Source: SFTJ01 sp045613305
GTDB taxonomy: Bacteria; Bacteroidota; Bacteroidia; Bacteroidales; Muribaculaceae
Length of the DNA stretch: 64,000 bases
Reading direction: 5' to 3'
Assembly (NCBI GenBank): GCA_045613305.1
Contig: JAZLAU010000028.1
Coordinates: forward strand, 124,001-188,000
Shown here: positions 32,829-40,561 of the stretch, piece after piece
Layout of the letters: each line of letters begins with the position of its first letter
Numbering within the stretch: the stretch's first letter is position 1
Program-made: the position numbers and the translations under genes
The notes under the pieces: generated by a model
Databases searched by the model: none
Told to the model about the DNA's origin: nothing
What the model saw: the letters and a program-made list of their open reading frames with translations, nothing else

Positions 32829-33497
32829 TTACACCTTGTAGCGCGCCCAGATGGTTTGCCCCATTTGCTGCAGGTGAGTGAGCGTGAGTTTCACCGGCGG
32901 CACATGGGCTGGCAGCCCGTCGAAAGCCGCCGCCATTCCTGCGCGAGCGTCGATGCCCGGGCACCACATCATGCTCACCTCGTCGATGAGTCCGGCGTTG
33001 AGAAAGGCAGCGTTGATGTTTCCGCCGCCTGTGAGGCTAATGCGGTCGATGGCAAATTCGTCGGAAAGGATTTCCAAAGCGCGAGGCAGATTGATGCCCT
33101 CGTTGCCGCAGGCAATCCAAGAGATGTGCTGCTTAGAGAGCGTTTCGTGATATTGCTTAGGGCATTGCTCAGAAGTTATTACCAGCAGCGGCAGCCCGTC
33201 GAACTGGTGTTGCGGCCAGCGCAGGCGTCCCATGGTGTCGATGGCAATGAGGTATCCCTTAGCCGTGATGGCCTTGAAGAAATCTTCTTGGCCTATAGGG
33301 TCGGGGCTTGAGGGCACGAAAGGTTCGGGCAGAGCATAGTGCATCTGCATGGTCACTCGTCCCATGAGCGTAGAAGGGCAGTTGAGTTGCTGCAAAGCGT
33401 CGTAGTATTCGTTACCCGATTCGATTTGTTCGGTCACATCGCAGTCGATTCTGCCGTCGAGCAGCGACATCATGTGGCAAATAATGTAAGGCTTCAT
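32829..33497 (-). CDS. RibD C-terminal / dihydrofolate-reductase-fold reductase
   Basis: The 222-residue protein begins 'MKPYIICHMMSLLDGRID', the usual 'h..SLDGrid' opening. It contains 'CPSTLMGRVTMQMHYA', a 'LLVITSEQCP' strand, and 'ISLTGGGNINAAFLNAGLID' followed by 'EVSMMWCPGIDARAG', the GGg...gLvDE block of the RibD C-terminal family. It is a stand-alone NADPH-dependent reductase. Without the deaminase half it may not act in riboflavin synthesis. I chose ATG 33497; a start at 33518 would add only seven residues. It is first of a three-gene minus-strand group and lies 107 bases from the end of the export operon. Confidence 0.8.
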   Translation of the reverse strand: MKPYIICHMMSLLDGRIDCDVTEQIESGNEYYDALQQLNCPSTLMGRVTMQMHYALPEPFVPSSPDPIGQEDFFKAITAKGYLIAIDTMGRLRWPQHQFDGLPLLVITSEQCPKQYHETLSKQHISWIACGNEGINLPRALEILSDEFAIDRISLTGGGNINAAFLNAGLIDEVSMMWCPGIDARAGMAAAFDGLPAHVPPVKLTLTHLQQMGQTIWARYKV

Positions 33498-33604
33498 GGC
33501 AATAAAAGTTTGTAACAATAAAGCAAATGTACACTATTTTTGCGACAAAGCCAAGCCGAGCGAGCCGAAAACCGAAAGTTTAGTCCGGGCAGAGGTGTGA
33601 GCGC

Positions 33605-34708
33605 TTAAGCTTGTTTTTTGTAGGTTAGGGCCGCGAGAATGTTGAAGACCAAGGCAAAAACTCCCAAAGCGGCAAAGTTATGCCATAATTCGATTACCGA
33701 AGCCCCCTTGAGATAAACCGAGCGAAGAATGTCGACAAAATATCGAGGCGGCAAAATGAGCGTTACGCGCTGTGCCCATTCGGGCATGGAGTCGATGGGC
33801 GTGAGTAGTCCGCTCATGAGCATGAATGTCATCACGAAGAAGAACATCACAAACATGCCTTGCTGCATGGTGTCGGAGAAATTGGCAATTGTGAGGCTGA
33901 ATCCTGAAATGGTGAGGATAAACAGCGCCGCGCCAAAGTAGATGGCGGCGATAGAGCCCACAGGTGTTAATCCGTAGACCAAACGCGCCACTATCATGGC
34001 CACCGTGAGCACAAACAGGCCAATAATCCAGTAGGGCACGAGTTTAGAGAGCGTGAAAGTGAATCGCGACACAGGAGTGACATTGATTTGCTCGATGGTG
34101 CCACTTTCTTTTTCGCCCACAATGCTCAGCGCCGGCAAGAATCCGCAAATGAGGATGAAAAGGATTATCATCAGCGCCGGAATCATGTAGTGGCGGTAGT
34201 TGAGCGTAGGGTTATAACGGTTTTCGATGGTTATTACTTCGGAAAGCGAAGACGGGGCCCTCTCGCTGCTGAGTTCGGCCAGCGAACGGGCAATGGTTTG
34301 CACCACATATTGCATTCCGATGCCGCCTTTAGTGGCATTGACAGCGTTAGCCGCGATGCTGATGCGCTTGGCGTGAGCAACCGAAAGGCATTGCTCGAAA
34401 TCGTCGGGAATCTGCACTATGACGTCGATTTCACCCTTTTCGAGGGCAGTGATGGCTTCGCTATAGTGAGAGGTGGCGCTTGCCAGCGTGAGATAAGGCG
34501 ATGCGCTGATGTGCGATGCGATGCGGTTGGAGGTTGACGAGTGGTCGAGGTCGACAATCGCCACGTTGACGTTTCGCACGTCCATAGTGGCTACCAACGG
34601 CAAAATGAGCATCACCAAGATGGGGAATGCAATGATGAGCCGCGGCAAGAACGAGTTGCGGCGAATTTGCAAGAACTCCTTTTGTATAAGCACTTTAAAT
34701 CGATGCAT
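33605..34708 (-). CDS. ABC-2 type transporter permease (YbhS/YbhR-like), second permease of the operon
   Basis: The 367-residue membrane protein has an N-terminal helix ('LPRLIIAFPILVMLILPLVA'), a ~150-residue extracytoplasmic domain ('VNVAIVDLDHSSTSNRIASH'), and five to six C-terminal helices. These include the conserved 'IVGEKESGTIEQINVTPVSR' coupling segment and 'MLMSGLLTPIDSMPEWAQRV'. That layout is standard for the DrrB/YhhJ/YbhR group. It starts at ATG 34708, four bases after the stop codon of the first permease; the frame extends further upstream but the extra 15 residues overlap that gene. It is last in the seven-gene export operon. Confidence 0.85.
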   Translation of the reverse strand: MHRFKVLIQKEFLQIRRNSFLPRLIIAFPILVMLILPLVATMDVRNVNVAIVDLDHSSTSNRIASHISASPYLTLASATSHYSEAITALEKGEIDVIVQIPDDFEQCLSVAHAKRISIAANAVNATKGGIGMQYVVQTIARSLAELSSERAPSSLSEVITIENRYNPTLNYRHYMIPALMIILFILICGFLPALSIVGEKESGTIEQINVTPVSRFTFTLSKLVPYWIIGLFVLTVAMIVARLVYGLTPVGSIAAIYFGAALFILTISGFSLTIANFSDTMQQGMFVMFFFVMTFMLMSGLLTPIDSMPEWAQRVTLILPPRYFVDILRSVYLKGASVIELWHNFAALGVFALVFNILAALTYKKQA

Positions 34709-34712
34709 AGCG

Positions 34713-35807
34713 TTATTCGAGTTTGTCGTTAAACTTGCGGAGCGACACGGCAATAAGAACCACTGCCATTCCGAACAGAATTACACAGTTTTGCCACACT
34801 TCGGCAATAGGAGCCCCCTGAATCATCATTTTTCGCACCGCGTCGATGTACCAACGAGCCGGAACGATGCAAGAAATTGCCTGGAAAATGTCGGGCAGGT
34901 TTTCGATGGGGAACAGCATTCCCGAAAGCATCAGGATGGGCATCATCATCACCACGGCCGATATGAGCAGCGCCGCCACTTGAGTGCGAGCGATGGTAGA
35001 AACCAGCAGCCCGAGCGCCAGCGAAAGTATAAGGTAGAGCAACGACAGAGCGAAAATGCCGCTCACGCCGCCCGTCATGGGCACATGAAGCAGATATCGC
35101 GCCAAGAGCAGTATGATGATGAGCACAATGCAAGAAATGGCAAAGTAAGGCACCATTTTGGCAAAAATGATTTTCACCGGTCGCACGGGCGACACAAGGA
35201 GCACCTCCATAGTGCCCGACTCCTTTTCGCGCACAATCGACACCGAAGTCATGAGCGCGCATACAAGGATGAAAATTAGTCCCATTATGCCCGGCACGAA
35301 GTTGTAGGCGCTCTTCATTTGCGGGTTGAAGAGCATGCGAGTTTCAAAGAGGCTTTGCTGTGACGCCGAGCCAAGAAACACGTTTTGCAGATAAACCGCC
35401 GCCGAGTTGGCCGTGTTGACATTAGAAGCGTCGAGAATGATTCGGATGAGAGGTTCGTTGACCGCACCCGAATTGCGTAGAGCCAGTTGACGGTCGAAGT
35501 CGGGTTGAAACACCACCACGGCGCTCACCTTGCCCGACCGCAAGAGTGCGTCGGCTTGGTGCATGGGTATGAATCCGCAAAAAGTGAAATATTCGTTTTC
35601 CGAGAGGCGTTGCACCGCATCGTTGATTGCGTCGGAGCGTTGAGGCGCCACCACGGCCACGTTGATGTTGTTGACCTCGGTAGAAATGGCAAATCCAAAC
35701 AGCGTCATGAGCATGACCGGGATGAGCATCACCACCAGCATGGTGCGCTTGTCGCGGAGTATGTGCAGCGATTCCTTCTTGACAAAAGAGCCGAAATTTT
35801 GGTTCAT
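34713..35807 (-). CDS. ABC-2 type transporter permease (YbhS/YbhR-like), first permease of the operon
   Basis: The 364-residue permease starts at ATG 35807 ('NQNFGSFVKKESLHILRDKR'), four bases from the preceding ATPase stop codon. It has the same build as its partner: first helix 'TMLVVMLIPVMLMTLFGFAI', a soluble extracytoplasmic domain ('NINVAVVAPQRSDAINDAVQ'), the coupling segment 'IVREKESGTMEVLLVSPVRP', and 'LSGMLFPIENLPDIFQAISC'. The two permeases probably form a heterodimeric channel driven by the two ATPases. The substrate is not visible. By analogy with YbhGFSR it could be cationic drugs or toxic organic compounds. Confidence 0.85.
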   Translation of the reverse strand: MNQNFGSFVKKESLHILRDKRTMLVVMLIPVMLMTLFGFAISTEVNNINVAVVAPQRSDAINDAVQRLSENEYFTFCGFIPMHQADALLRSGKVSAVVVFQPDFDRQLALRNSGAVNEPLIRIILDASNVNTANSAAVYLQNVFLGSASQQSLFETRMLFNPQMKSAYNFVPGIMGLIFILVCALMTSVSIVREKESGTMEVLLVSPVRPVKIIFAKMVPYFAISCIVLIIILLLARYLLHVPMTGGVSGIFALSLLYLILSLALGLLVSTIARTQVAALLISAVVMMMPILMLSGMLFPIENLPDIFQAISCIVPARWYIDAVRKMMIQGAPIAEVWQNCVILFGMAVVLIAVSLRKFNDKLE

Positions 35808-35811
35808 GTTA

Positions 35812-36552
35812 TTAATCTCCTCTTTGAGCGCCACGCGCCAAGGTGCGGAACACCTCGTCGATAGACTGCGCGGCAAATTGATGTTTTAAATTGGCAGGCG
35901 TGTCGAGAGCACGCACCTCGCCGTCGACCATTATTGAAACTCGCGAACAATATTCTGCTTCGTCCATGTAGTGAGTGGTGACGAAAATCGTGGTGCCCTT
36001 GGCAGCCGCCTCGTAAATCATTTCCCAGAATTGTCGGCGGGTTACGAGGTCGACACCGCCAGTTGGCTCGTCTAAAAATACCACTTCGGGGTTGTGTATG
36101 GTGGCAATGGCAAACGCCAACTTTTGCTTCCACCCCAATGGGAGCGCGCCGACCAGAGTGTTTCGTTCGCCCTCAAGTTGCAGCCGTTGCAGCAACTCTG
36201 TGGCACGTTGGGCAGTTTGCGCTTTCGAAAGGCCGTAGATGCCAGCAAAAAGTCGCATGTTTTCCCACACAGTGAGGTCGTTATAGAGCGAGAATCGTTG
36301 GCTCATGTAGCCAATGTGCTGCTTAATGGCCTCGCCTTGGCGCATCACGTCGCAACCGGCCACGAAGCCGCTTCCTGAAGTTGGGAAACTGAGCCCGCAG
36401 AGCATGCGCATGGCTGTGGTTTTTCCAGCCCCGTTGGCGCCCAGAAAGCCGAAAATCTCGCCTTTGCGGACGTCGAAAGAAATGTTGTTGACGGCAGTGA
36501 AGTTGCCGAATTGCTTGGTGAGGTTACGCACCGAAATTACTATGTCGCTCAT
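35812..36552 (-). CDS. ABC transporter ATP-binding protein (second ATPase)
   Basis: The 246-residue ATPase has Walker A 'GANGAGKTTAMRML', a Q-loop 'YMSQRFSLY', Walker B 'VVFLDEPTGGVD' and a switch His in 'VTTHYMDEAEYC'. The signature motif reads 'LPLGWKQKLAFA' rather than LSGGxxQ, a change that recurs in one of the two ATPases of YbhF-like transporters. Its start overlaps the upstream ATPase stop codon by four bases (ATGA), so the pair is translationally coupled. The two are single-domain halves of what is one fused protein in Enterobacteria (YbhF); that comparison is from family knowledge. Confidence 0.9.
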   Translation of the reverse strand: MSDIVISVRNLTKQFGNFTAVNNISFDVRKGEIFGFLGANGAGKTTAMRMLCGLSFPTSGSGFVAGCDVMRQGEAIKQHIGYMSQRFSLYNDLTVWENMRLFAGIYGLSKAQTAQRATELLQRLQLEGERNTLVGALPLGWKQKLAFAIATIHNPEVVFLDEPTGGVDLVTRRQFWEMIYEAAAKGTTIFVTTHYMDEAEYCSRVSIMVDGEVRALDTPANLKHQFAAQSIDEVFRTLARGAQRGD

Positions 36553-37448
36553 CGTTTCATCAGTTTAATAAACACGTCTTCGATAGTTGGCTCAGCCGAA
36601 GTAATTGAAAATTCGTCGCAGTGAGAAAGCCGTTTGGAGAATTCGCTGACGGAGAAATCGTTATTGGCCACCAAATGGTGGTGTTCGCCAAACGGATAGC
36701 AAGCCTCAACTCCCGTCGCCTGTCGTGCCTCTTCGAGCAGAGTGAACATGTTGTTGGCCTTAATGGCGTATAAAGGCGTGCAGAAAGAGTTGGTGATGTT
36801 TTGCGGGGTGTCGATGCAGAGAATTTGCCCTTCGTTGCAGAGCGCAATGCGGTTGCAGCGCGAGGCTTCGTCCATGTATGGCGTAGATACGAGTATGGTT
36901 ATGCCAATGTTTTTGAGTTCGGCCAGCATATCCCAAAACTCGCTTCTCGAAACGGCGTCGACTCCCGTTGTGGGCTCGTCGAGGAAGAGCACGCTCGGCT
37001 TGTGAATCAATGCGCACGACAAGGCGAGTTTTTGCTTCATTCCGCCCGACAATTTGCCTGCCTTACGATTGCGGAAAGGTTCGATTTGTTTGTAAATTGG
37101 CTCAATGATGTGGTATGATTCCTTAATTGAAGTGCCAAACAATGCAGCAAAGAATTGCAGGTTCTCTTCCACCGTAAGGTCGGGGTAAAGTGAGAATCGC
37201 CCCGGCATGTATCCCACTCTCGAGCGAATGTCTTGGCATTGTGTGGCAATGTTAAAGCCCTCGACAGTAGCCGACCCGGAGTCGGGTGTTAGGAGGGTGG
37301 TGAGTAGCCTGAAAAGAGTGGTTTTTCCCGCTCCGTCAGGCCCGATAAGGCCAAAGAGTTCGCCCCGCTTCACTGAAAATGAAACGTTGCTCAGTGCTTT
37401 CACCTTGCCGAAACTCTTTGATATGTTGTTGACCACTATTGCATTCAT
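36549..37448 (-). CDS. ABC transporter ATP-binding protein (first ATPase)
   Basis: The 299-residue ATPase has Walker A 'GPDGAGKTTLFRLL', a Q-loop region 'YMPGRFSLYPDL', a good signature 'KLSGGMKQKLALSCAL' and Walker B 'SVLFLDEPTTGVD'. The position of the switch His reads 'VSTPYMDEASRC', that is, Pro where His is usual. Together with the altered signature in the partner, this suggests one canonical and one degenerate ATP site. The C-terminal ~80 residues are an extra regulatory region. It lies four bases after the HlyD-like gene. Confidence 0.9.
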   Translation of the reverse strand: MNAIVVNNISKSFGKVKALSNVSFSVKRGELFGLIGPDGAGKTTLFRLLTTLLTPDSGSATVEGFNIATQCQDIRSRVGYMPGRFSLYPDLTVEENLQFFAALFGTSIKESYHIIEPIYKQIEPFRNRKAGKLSGGMKQKLALSCALIHKPSVLFLDEPTTGVDAVSRSEFWDMLAELKNIGITILVSTPYMDEASRCNRIALCNEGQILCIDTPQNITNSFCTPLYAIKANNMFTLLEEARQATGVEACYPFGEHHHLVANNDFSVSEFSKRLSHCDEFSITSAEPTIEDVFIKLMKR

Positions 37449-37452
37449 GGCG

Positions 37453-38337
37453 TTAAAGAATTACTTCGCCCGACAAGCCAATTTTAAGACGTCCGTCGTT
37501 TTTAACGGCAATTTTCACCGCATACACCAGGTTGGCACGCGAGTCGTTGGTTTGAATATTTTTAGGAGTGAATTCGCTTTCTGCCGAAATCCATGTTATA
37601 GTGCCTTCATAGTCAAAGCGTTGTTCGCCGCCGAAATCGGCAATCACTTTCACCTTGTCGCCCAATTTTATAGAAGCAAGTTGGTCGGAAGTGAAATAAG
37701 CGCGCAAGAAAATGTTGTTGAGGTCGGCAATTTTCAAAAGCGGCTTGCCCACGGTGGTAACTTCACCCGCTTGGGCATATTTAACGAGCACCGTGCCATC
37801 GATAGGCGAAGTGATGCGGTACTTGGCTATCAAGTCGTTAAGAGCGTCGATTTGCGCGTCGATAGCATCGGAGTTGTTGTTGATGGTGGCGTTGTTTTTG
37901 TTGAGCGTAGATAGCGAAGCGCTGAGTTGGCTCTCGAGAACCTTGATTTGAGCGGCAATGTCGTCGTGTTGCTTTTGAGTGGCCGCTCCGTCGCGCAACA
38001 TGTTGTCGACGCGTTGCAGTTCGCTTTTCTGTTTTGCAATTTGGTCGCGAATCGAAGCCACTTGTGTTTTTACATCGGGCTTAGAGCCGATAAGCGCTGA
38101 TTGTTGCGCCAATAGTTGTTTTCGTTGAAGCACAGGTTGAGTGCTGTCGATGTCAGCAACCAACGAGCCGGCCGAAATTGTAGCCCCTTCATTAACGCCG
38201 AACGATAGGATTTTGCCGTTGGCTTCGGCCGAAACTATCAATTCAGTTGCCTCGAAGGTACCTTGTGCGTCATATTTAACTTCGTTGCCACACGATGCTG
38301 CCAGCATTGCAATGGCGATGTATGCTATTCGTTTCAT
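37453..38337 (-). CDS. HlyD/EmrA-family periplasmic adaptor lipoprotein
   Basis: The 294-residue protein has a lipoprotein signal ('AIAMLAASCGNEVKYDAQG', lipid on the Cys). Residues ~25-60 and ~175-210 are the two halves of a biotinyl-lipoyl-like domain ('ELIVSAEANGKILSFGVNEG' and 'ITSPIDGTVLVKYAQAGEVT'). A long alpha-hairpin lies between them ('ASIRDQIAKQKSELQRVDNM' and neighbours), and a beta-barrel follows ('IKLGDKVKVIADFGGEQRFD'). Such adaptors join an inner-membrane ABC transporter to TolC. It sits between the TolC-like and ATPase genes, 11 and 4 bases apart. Confidence 0.9.
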   Translation of the reverse strand: MKRIAYIAIAMLAASCGNEVKYDAQGTFEATELIVSAEANGKILSFGVNEGATISAGSLVADIDSTQPVLQRKQLLAQQSALIGSKPDVKTQVASIRDQIAKQKSELQRVDNMLRDGAATQKQHDDIAAQIKVLESQLSASLSTLNKNNATINNNSDAIDAQIDALNDLIAKYRITSPIDGTVLVKYAQAGEVTTVGKPLLKIADLNNIFLRAYFTSDQLASIKLGDKVKVIADFGGEQRFDYEGTITWISAESEFTPKNIQTNDSRANLVYAVKIAVKNDGRLKIGLSGEVIL

Positions 38338-38348
38338 ATATGTTTATA

Positions 38349-39626
38349 TTATTGGTTTAAAGTGGTTTTTAGTCGGTAGATTGCTTGTAAGAGTTCTATT
38401 TCGTGAGTGCTACGGTTGAGTTCAGCAGTGGTTTCGTCGGTGATTTTGCGAAGAAGGTCGGTAGAGTCGATGATGCCGTTTTTAAGTTGTGATTCGGCAG
38501 CAATTCTCACTTTTTTGCGAAGTTCAACGATGCGTTTGTCGCTTTCTACAGCAGCCCTCAAGCGAGTTATCTCGCCATCGTCCTGGGTAGATTGTAATTG
38601 AGAGTTAAACAGGAACACGTCGCGTTGCGCGTCGATTTGTCGTTGTGCGGCGTTGATTTTTTCAAGATTATTGTTTTTTGTGTAAAAAGCACCGATGTTC
38701 CACGACATTTTCACCCCCACAATACCGTTAAGAGTCCAGTCGGCCGACATCATACTTTTAAACATATCGAGCCCAGGATATCCGTAATAGCCTTGGGCAA
38801 AAGCGCTGAATCGTGGCAATACCGACGAATTGATGGCTTTGCGTTTAGCATCGAGCAGGCTTTTTTGAGCGTCAAATAAGGCTAACTCAGGCCTTGCTGA
38901 AGCAAAGTTAGTCACATCAGTCAATGCAGGACGTTGCAGAGGGTCGGACTCGAGCGGTTTACCGATTAAAACCTCGAGCATTCGCTGATAAGAGGCCCTT
39001 GATGCCAATATTTGAGCGAGCGATTGCTGTGCAGTAAGCAATTCTGCTTCAATAGCATCTACATCGGCCTGCATGGCAACACCGTTTTTATAGTAAGTGC
39101 GAATTCTATCGAGGTTGCCGTTGAGCATAGTGATTAGAGCGCGAGTTTTCGCGGCGCGTTCGTCGAGCAGCAGAATGCCGAAATAAAGGTTGTTGACTCG
39201 CGAATAGAGGTCGTAGAGCGAAGTCTCGAGTCGAGAGCGCTGCTCGTTTGCTTCGGCTTTAGCAATTTCTTCGTTGGCCTTGCTTTGTCCGCCGTCCCAA
39301 ATGTTTTGAGTGACATCAACAGCCACCTTGTATTGGTCTTTGCGAATGCCGGCCATGTTGATGCCGTTGCTGTTCATTATGTTGCTGAAAGCTTCGGGGT
39401 AGGTTGGAGTTGCCGATTGGTAAGATGCTTGTCCAGAGAGCATCACTTGCGGAATCCAAGCCTTAGCGGCATTCGACAGGTTATATTGCTCAGTGGCGTT
39501 AATAAGGTCGAATTTTTGAATCTCGGGGTAGTTGTTGCGCGCAAGTTGATAGCACTCCTCGAGCGACTGCGCCTGAGAGCAGATGGCCGTAGCCAATACT
39601 AAAAGTGTGAATAAGATGCGTTTCAT
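38349..39626 (-). CDS. TolC-like outer membrane efflux protein
   Basis: The 425-residue protein has a signal peptide ('MKRILFTLLVLATAICSQA') and begins 'SLEECYQLARNNYPEIQKFD', the classic OEP opening. Long coiled-coil helices repeat twice, for example 'EIAKAEANEQRSRLETSLYD' and 'LLTAQQSLAQILASRASYQR'. Beta segments include 'NGIVGVKMSWNIGAF', matching the conserved strand that enters the membrane barrel. It would provide the outer-membrane duct for the ABC exporter encoded downstream. It starts two bases after the TetR gene stop codon. Confidence 0.9.
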   Translation of the reverse strand: MKRILFTLLVLATAICSQAQSLEECYQLARNNYPEIQKFDLINATEQYNLSNAAKAWIPQVMLSGQASYQSATPTYPEAFSNIMNSNGINMAGIRKDQYKVAVDVTQNIWDGGQSKANEEIAKAEANEQRSRLETSLYDLYSRVNNLYFGILLLDERAAKTRALITMLNGNLDRIRTYYKNGVAMQADVDAIEAELLTAQQSLAQILASRASYQRMLEVLIGKPLESDPLQRPALTDVTNFASARPELALFDAQKSLLDAKRKAINSSVLPRFSAFAQGYYGYPGLDMFKSMMSADWTLNGIVGVKMSWNIGAFYTKNNNLEKINAAQRQIDAQRDVFLFNSQLQSTQDDGEITRLRAAVESDKRIVELRKKVRIAAESQLKNGIIDSTDLLRKITDETTAELNRSTHEIELLQAIYRLKTTLNQ

Positions 39627-39628
39627 GA

Positions 39629-40258
39629 CTATGATTGTTTTCTGATTCTTCTCATAATTGTTTCTACGTTTTCGGCCTTGCGTTCTTCGAGGAATTTGTT
39701 TCTGTCGGCCATAAGGTTGCCCATGAGCGGCTCTATGAACGGATAGGCAACAAAAGTGAAAATGTTTAGCGACATGATGCTAAGGAATAGCATTTTGGCA
39801 TTTATTTGCTCCATTTCGCCCCGTTGTGCCGCCTCGTCGATTTGCTTCTGGATGTCGTTGTAGATATTGTCGACCACAAAATTTAGTTGTTTGTGCATAA
39901 TTTCGTAGCGTTCGGGGTGCGAAACCACCTCGTTGATGATGAAGCGCGGCAGCAATGGATTTTGGCTCAAGTAGTCGAAGTGCTGAGTAATGCCACTTTT
40001 TATGCGGTCGAGCAGCGGCAGCGACGCATCGCCCAAAGCAGAGAGCATAATGTGCTTGACAGAAGAAAATTTGTCGGCAACGATGCGTTCGAACAGCAGT
40101 TCTTTTGTGCGAAAATAATAGTGCAACATGGCATGAGTTACGCCCGCATTTTTTGCTATGGTCATAGTTCGTGCACCATCATAGCCCTTGGTGAGGAATT
40201 CGGTTTCGGCGGCTATAAGTATTTCTTTTTCAGTATTTTGTTTGTCGTTGTTAATCAT
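39629..40258 (-). CDS. TetR/AcrR-family transcriptional regulator, first gene of the export operon
   Basis: The 209-residue regulator has an N-terminal TetR HTH: 'ILIAAETEFLTKGYDGARTM' then 'TIAKNAGVTHAMLHYYFRTK', with the hallmark 'YYF..K' at the end of the recognition helix. The rest is a helical ligand-binding and dimer domain ('FDYLSQNPLLPRFIINEVVS'). I chose ATG 40258; 40276 would add six residues. As first gene in the operon it probably represses its own transcription and is released by a substrate of the pump. A near-perfect dyad at 40283-40298 is the likely operator. Confidence 0.9.
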   Translation of the reverse strand: MINNDKQNTEKEILIAAETEFLTKGYDGARTMTIAKNAGVTHAMLHYYFRTKELLFERIVADKFSSVKHIMLSALGDASLPLLDRIKSGITQHFDYLSQNPLLPRFIINEVVSHPERYEIMHKQLNFVVDNIYNDIQKQIDEAAQRGEMEQINAKMLFLSIMSLNIFTFVAYPFIEPLMGNLMADRNKFLEERKAENVETIMRRIRKQS

Positions 40259-40282
40259 GGTGAAGTGCGTTAACAAAAATGT

Positions 40283-40298
40283 TTAACAAAATTGTTAA
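40283..40298 (-). promoter_or_regulatory. Candidate TetR operator upstream of the export operon
   Basis: TTAACAA (40283-40289) and TTGTTAA (40292-40298) are exact reverse complements separated by AA, 25 bases before the TetR start. A -7-like TAGTTTTG lies just upstream on the minus strand (40308-40301), so a protein bound here would sit at the transcription start. A second TTAACAAAAA half-like copy lies at 40270-40279. Confidence 0.45.
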
Positions 40299-40561
40299 TA
40301 CAAAACTAAGAAAAAGATTTTAATAAAAAAATATTTTGTTCTAAAAAAGTGAATAGCGGTGCTGAATGGCTGCGCAACTTATTACACAGTGAACAAAAAC
40401 ACTATTTCATTGATGCGCATTCGGCAATGAGAAATTTTGCGAGATTGTTGGTGTTCGGAAAAAAAGTTGTAATTTTATATAACGTAGTTAGTAGATTGAC
40501 TTAAAATAAGGGTGCGTGTCGGTTAGTGGTAAAAGGCCGCTAAATCGTCAAGATTGAAAAA
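40299..40561. other. AT-rich divergent intergenic region between export operon and glycan locus
   Basis: No gene found. Besides the operator candidate, the minus strand has TAGTTTTG (40308-40301) and the plus strand has a promoter candidate (40448-40477). The two control regions are about 140 bases apart, so independent regulation is likely. Confidence 0.5.
40448..40477 (+). promoter_or_regulatory. Candidate promoter of the DUF6377 regulator gene
   Basis: TTG (40448-40450) and TAATTTTA (40470-40477) are 19 bases apart; the last base of the -7 element is A instead of G. The start codon follows about 80 bases later. Confidence 0.35.

Noticed and set aside
34509..35279. 256-residue His/Arg-rich plus-strand frame opposite the permease genes
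   Set aside because: His/Arg-rich composition is the antisense reading of membrane-protein codons; no family resemblance.
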